A stretch of 64,000 nt of DNA from Metridium senile. Taxonomy: Eukaryota; Cnidaria; Anthozoa; Actiniaria; Metridiidae. Shown here piece after piece: positions 58,454 through 64,000 of the stretch (position 1 is the stretch's first letter; each line of letters starts with the position of its first letter). The stretch is from positions 7,743,240 to 7,807,239 of the forward strand of contig OX459105.1 of the NCBI GenBank assembly GCA_949775045.1, written 5' to 3'. The translations under genes and the position numbers were made by a program. The notes beneath the pieces were generated by a model. The model saw only the letters and a program-made list of their open reading frames with translations. It did no database searches and had not been told where the DNA came from.

Positions 58454-60240
58454 AAATTATAAATTGTTCTCCGCAGAGTATCAATTAGTTTATCATAAAT
58501 ATTTTGCACGATTTTTTTGTACAATTTGTAAAAATAGATACTCGTGATGTTTTCAAGTAAATTGTAAACAAGTAGTTAACACTTAAATTATTCATTAAGT
58601 ACTAGGTGTTAATAGAAAGCTAGTGTATATGATGTTTTGAGTAAGTAGGAAACGCAAGAGGAGAAGTAAGCGTAGTAAGCGGTAGTGTAGATGTAGGCGT
58701 ACAATCCATGGTATTAAGGCGTAACAAGCGTAGTAAGCGTGGTAAGCGTTGTATGCGTGGTAAGTAAAACAAACGTTTAAGTGAATTAACCGTAGTAAGT
58801 GTATACGGTTACTTCGCCTACAGCACCAACCTTTTGCAGCACCAACCTATGTTCGCTATGCGTTCTACCAGTACTACGCCTACTACGCTAACTACAGTTG
58901 GATATTACGGCAACACTTATTAGCCTACCTCGCTGAACATACCTTCTATGTTTACTACGCTAACTACTACTCCTACGCCTAGTTTGCATTTTACATTTAC
59001 AACTATGTAGGTCACCACAAAAACTAAGCAGACAATGCAAGCGTATAAAACGCTTATACGTATTGTTACATTTGCATCACTCTCTACGCTTGTTAAGAGT
59101 GATGTAGTTTTCACGCGTGATTAGATACTATTTAGGCTTACAAAACAAATGTTTTGCATTGATTTACAATTAAATATAAATCTTGTTGGCAATTTGATTT
59201 GACTTCAGGTATATAAATGCTATAAATACTCCTTATTACCCTCACTATTCTTACTCCTACTGTGCTTATAACAATATCTATTTTTACTACACCGAAATAT
59301 TTTCAATGATAATATACATACAACGCTTACTATGTTTACTACGGCCTGCAACGTTTTCAACGTTTCCAACGGCTACCACAGTGTTAAATGTTGGATGCGT
59401 TGCGCAATAAATGTAGTAGGCGTAATGTTAACTTCTCCCTACTTCACTTATTCGCTTACTACCGCTTATTGCAATTTGAACGCTTGAGAAAACCTACTTG
59501 GCATATTTACAACTAAGAGCTTCACTACAATCACTATGTATACTACGAACACTACGGACTACTCAAATAGCAAAGAATAAATTAACTCTACTACGCCTTC
59601 TACGCTAACTACGCTTACTTGTCTTACAACGCTAACTAAGCTAGCTATGGTTACTTCGCTTTATTTGCTTATTTCTCTGACTGCACTTACTTCGCTTTGT
59701 TACATTTACAGTGCTAACAACGTTAACTACGCTTGCGCACTTACTACTAGTATTACACTCTATTACCTTCTACGCTTACTACGCTAGCAAAGGTTAGTTC
59801 GTTTAGTACGTTACTACGCTTACTACGCTTACTACTACTACTACATAACTACGCTCGCTTTCTACGCTTTTTTATGTTTTTATACGTTTACAACGCTTTC
59901 TACCCTTACTACGCTAGCTACGCTTACTATGGATTCTTTGCCTTCTTCGCTGAAGTTTAAAGTACTATAAGATTACACTGAAATATTAGCTCAAGTTCTA
60001 TTCTATTCTATTCTTCAGTATAATCTTATAGACCAACTATATGACAACTATAAAGAAGGCGATGAGATATTTACTTCGCAACTGTCAGCCATTTATATTG
60101 TTTATTATAGTGGTATGAGTTAGCGCTATATATTTACTCGGATATAGAGCTTACGAGGTATATAATCCACATTGCCCAATTTATATACTTTTGAATAAAG
60201 CAGTTCTAGAACAGAATCATCTATTTGTCATCTTATATGA
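58454..60240. repeat. Degenerate TACGCTTACTACGCTAAC repeat
   Basis: Built of AAGCGTAGT/ACTACGCTT-like 9-mers in blocks of opposite orientation (plus sense of GTAAGCG at 58640-58780, TACGCTTACTAC at 58900-59930). No reading frame is supported. Confidence 0.75.
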
Positions 60241-60399
60241 CAGTCCGCAGTCCGCAGTCCTCAGTCCGCAGTCCGCAGTCTACAGTTCTCAGTCGATGGT
60301 ATATGGTCGATTGTCGGGTAGTCCAAGGTCGATAATTGATAATTGCTGCGAGCAGCAACACTAATTAGGGTTCCTGTGTGCGATATATCAGTAAAATTC

Positions 60400-61454
60400 T
60401 CGATTGGAAAGTTCTGCCTTTGCCAGAGAGCAAACTGATCCCTTGGACACGAGAGCAATGCCTAGAAATATCAGAGCTGTCTGATAATTTATAAGGATTT
60501 TATTTAGAAAAAACTACCTATTTTACCCAGATTTCACTGGAGCCAAGGGTGGGTGCGTTAAAAAAATGATTTTTTTTCGTCTCAAACCTGATCGCTTGGT
60601 CCCCGAGAGCAGTGTCTAGAAATATTTTAGCCGTCTGATAAATTCTAGGTATTTTGTTTAGAAAAAACTACCTATTTTACCCAGAATCCACTGGAAGCAA
60701 GCATAGGTGTGATAAAACCGAAATATTCTATTTAGGAAAAACTACAAAATCATACCCAGAATGCACTATAGACTACCATAGGGTTCTCTAAAAGTCGTGA
60801 AAAAAATCGGGGTTTTCGACTCAAACTGATCACTTAGATCCCGAGAACAATGTCTAGAAATATCAAAGCTTTCTGATAAAACCGACAAAATTCTATTTAG
60901 GAAAAACTACAAAATCATACCCAGAATGCCTTATGGCCTTTGAGATATGTCACAAATGTGTCAAAACAATCGGAGTTTTCGACTCAAACTGATCGTTAGG
61001 ACACCGAGAACAGTGTCTAGAAATATCTAAGCTTTCTGATCAAACCGAAATATTCTATTTAGGAAAAACCACAAAATCATACCCAGAATGCCCTATAGAC
61101 TACCATAGGGGTCTCTAAAAGTCGTTAAAAAAAATCGGAGTTTTCGACTCAAACTGATCGCTTAGACCCCCAGAACAATGTCTAGAAATATCTAAGCTTT
61201 CTGATAAAACCGAAAAATTCTATTCAGGAAAAACTACAAAATCATACCCAGAATGCCTTATGGCCTTTGGAATTTGTCAAAAATGTGTCAAAACAATCGG
61301 GGTTTTCGACTCAAACTGATCGTTAGGACCCAGAGAACAGTGTCTAGAAATATGTAAGCTTTCTGATAAAACCGAAATATTCTATTTAGGAAAAACCACA
61401 AAATCATACCCAGAATGCCCTATAAACTACCATAGGGGTCTCTAAAAGTCGTTA
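60400..61454. repeat. 160-bp satellite with two alternating unit types
   Basis: About seven units. From 60720 on, units ending CCTATAGACTACCATAGGG alternate with units ending CTTATGGCCTTTG, a higher-order dimer of about 325 bp. Confidence 0.85.
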
Positions 61455-63325
61455 AAAAAATCATTTTTTTTCGTGTCAAACTGATCGCTTGGTCCCCGAG
61501 AGCGGTGTCTAGAAATATTAGAGCTGTCTGATAATTTCTAGGAATTTTGTTTAGAAAAAACTACCTATTTTACCCAGAATCCACTGGAAGCAAGCATGGG
61601 TGTGTTAAAAGTCGTTTAAAAAAATGTTTTTTTTCGGCTCAAATTGATTGCTTGGTCCCCAAGAGCAATGTCTAGAAATATATTAGCTGCCTGATAAATT
61701 GTAGGGATTTTGTTTAGATAAAACTGCCTATTTTACCCAGAATCCATGATGATTTTTTTTCGGCTGAAACTGATCGCTTGGTCCCCGAGAGCATTGTCTA
61801 GAAATATTTTAGCTGTCTGATAAATTCTAGGGATTTTAATAAGAAAAAACTGCCATTTTTAACCCAGAATTCACTGGAGGCAAGAATGGGTGTGTTAAAA
61901 GTCGCTTTAAAAACGCTTCATTAAGCGAAGTTTATTACATAAACAACGTAGTAAACTACACTGTACTACGTTGTTTATGTACATTTTGTAAACGGTGTTT
62001 GCAATAAGTTCACCTATGGGGTGAATATGATGCTAATTCAATATTCACATCATCTTCACTAAATGTGAATGTAATGTGAAAAAGTTATTCAACGTTATTC
62101 ACTTAATGGTGTGAATACGTAGTGAAGATCATATTCGCGTTGGTGTGAATATGATGGAATGTGGTTGAATATGATATTCACAGCATATTCACTACACATT
62201 CTCACTGCTGTGAATCCAATTTTTCGTCCAGTGGTTGTTATCGTATAAGGCGTAGTAAGCGAAGAGGGCGTAGTGAGTAATGTAAATGTACTCAAGGGGA
62301 CTTAAGACAAATAAAATGAAGCAAGTCAAGAAAGGGAAAGGATTGATAGCTAAAGCACACGAAGGACATACACTGCATTACAGTGCTCGTAGTGATTGTA
62401 GTGAAGCTCTTAATAATTGTAAATGAGATGACTTTATTTGGATTTTCCAGCTTGGAAATAGAATCATCCCTGATAAAGAGACATCTTCCTAGCTGTACTA
62501 TCTGTCGCAGTCTTATTTTCTGAGTTAGTGAATAGTAAACTTATAAAATTATAATTCTTACATTTGTTTATGAAATTTTGCAAAAAACTGTAATGTAAAC
62601 AGTGCTATTGACTATTAGTGAACCTAAATAAAGCTCCTTTGTTGAAAGCCAATTTTTCAATATGTTTTAGCAATTAGAGACTATATTTTGGCTATTTTTT
62701 GAACGGCCAATTATACACACAGCCAATGCTTGCAATATGCCCGAATATGGAATATTTGAAATGCGATTCAAAACTAGCTTATCACATAACTGTATTCGAG
62801 ATTCGATCACACTATGCATCAAAAGCGCATTTGTTAGCATAACAAACCTTGTAAGTTCAATAGTGAAATAAGCATAGTGTAAGTGTAGCTTAGCCGTGTT
62901 AAGAGCGAAGTGAGCAACGAATGGAGCAGGAAGAGTAGTGAACGTAGTGTTCTAAGCGTAAAAACTACTTCATACGCTTTGTTACATTTGCAGCACTCTA
63001 ATGGAACAAGCGTATAGAGTAATGCAAATGTAACAAAGCGTATGCTTATATATGTTTTATACGCTTGCATTGTATTCTTAATTTTTGTGGTGACTACATA
63101 GTTGTAAATGTAAAATGCAAACTAGGCGTAGGGTAAACTAGGCAAAACTAGGCAAAACGTACTAGGCATAGGGTTATTTAAAATCGGTAGTTGCTAAATA
63201 GTGATTGATAATTGATAATGAAATAATGAAATATATTATCAGTGTAGTTAGCGTACTTGTCACAAGCATTTATAATACCCTGTACAAAATTACTTGATTC
63301 TGATTGGACGAGAGGAGTAGAATCA
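61455..63325. repeat. Segmental duplication, copy 2
   Basis: Direct copy of 56591-58453 at an offset of about 4860-4870 bp. Similarity stops at GGAGTAGAATCA in both. Confidence 0.9.
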
Positions 63326-63544
63326 CTCAGGCAAGTTAATGCCTGGGTCAATGGGACCACGCCCAATTGAACATTCAATCAGTCCTTAATTTTGTTAGGA
63401 GCAAATTGAACTGATAATTCCTATTCAGTTTCAAAGATCTCGTTATTCTTAACGATTTGATGCATTAATGTTACCATGGAAACCAAATCCTAACCTTTGA
63501 CCTCTTTTTTAAGGAATTTTGTTTTAAAGCTTCGCGAGGAAAAC

Positions 63545-64000
63545 AAAGCGAAATCACTTAGATCCCGAGAACAATGTCTAGAAATATCAAAGCTTTCTGA
63601 TAAAACCGACAAAATTCTATTTAGGAAAAACCACAAAATCATACCCAGAATGCCCTATAGACTACCATAGGGTTCTCTAAAAGTCGTTAAAAAAATCGGG
63701 GTTTTCGACTCAAACTGATCACTTAGATCCCGAGAACAATGTCTAGAAATATCAAAGCTTTCTGATAAAACCGAAAAATTCTATTTAGGAAAAACTACAA
63801 AATCATACCCAGAATGCCTTATGGCCTTTGAGATATGTCACAAATGTGTCAAAACAATCGGAGTTTTCGACTCAAACTGATCGTTAGGACACCGAGAACA
63901 GTGTCTAGAAATATCTAAGCTTTCTGATAAAACCGAAATATTCTATTGAGGAAAAACCACAAAATCATACCCAGAATGCCCTATAGACTACCATAGGGGT
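63545..64000. repeat. 160-bp satellite, continues past the window
   Basis: Three units of the alternating type seen at 60720-61450. 63326-63544 between is unclassified. Confidence 0.85.

Noticed and set aside
57975..63070. 78-residue minus-strand frames at 57975 and 62834
   Set aside because: Duplicated TACGC-type repeat sequence; a start and no stop by composition only.
56591..63325. LTR retrotransposon with 1.87-kb LTRs
   Set aside because: No gag-pol, no primer-binding site seen, and the repeats are themselves made of satellite and TE fragments.

Overview
The window looks like AT-rich, intron-containing, repeat-dense DNA from an invertebrate animal, most probably a cnidarian (inference). 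Grounds: a P2X7-like cysteine-domain gene, a CGGBP1/hAT-like zinc-finger relic, Penelope-like hammerhead-type motifs, LINE 3' ends, an interstitial TTAGGG tract, and many foldback DNA elements. There is no prokaryotic organisation, and most long open frames are chance frames inside repeats.

Protein-coding content was found by reading splice sites rather than long ORFs. On the minus strand lie: a complete two-exon P2X7-like domain gene (7-575); the first three coding exons of a fizzy-related/Cdh1 (FZR1) orthologue (3624-10107), whose C-box is split by an intron; and the 3' part of a PHD-finger gene (17403-20349) containing a tandemly duplicated 63-nt exon. Weaker exon candidates lie at 29.2-29.7, 31.9-33.9, 41.1-41.9, 42.4-43.7 and 53.3-53.6 kb. 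Relics include a hAT/CGGBP1-like pseudogene (836-1371) and two LINE reverse-transcriptase C-terminal fragments (11.1-11.9 and 23.2-23.7 kb).

Non-autonomous DNA transposons dominate. At least seven insertions have TTAA target duplications and TIRs opening with AGG, GG or GCC (1993-3182, 4640-5664, 13285-13928, 21538-22584, 22860-23204, 45162-46101, 48259-48928); a 3.4-kb element with 800-bp TIRs (25442-28888) probably belongs with them. Three CAGGG-ended elements have 6-bp target duplications. Other groups have TACCCTGG ends with 9-bp duplications, CACCTATTT ends with TA duplications, and a Tc1-like element inserted inside a larger foldback. Several insertions can be proved from the window itself, because an uninterrupted paralogue of the target is also present.

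Tandem DNA is the other main component: a 19-bp satellite (14.6 kb), a 32-bp satellite with a 64-bp higher-order dimer (40 kb), and a complex region from about 54 kb to the end. That region is built of 160-bp satellites, TACGC-type degenerate repeats, a CAGTCCG minisatellite and a 1.87-kb direct segmental duplication. A 14-bp motif, CACAGGNAGCCCAA, recurs about 18 times in otherwise unrelated sequence and is the least explained signal in the window.
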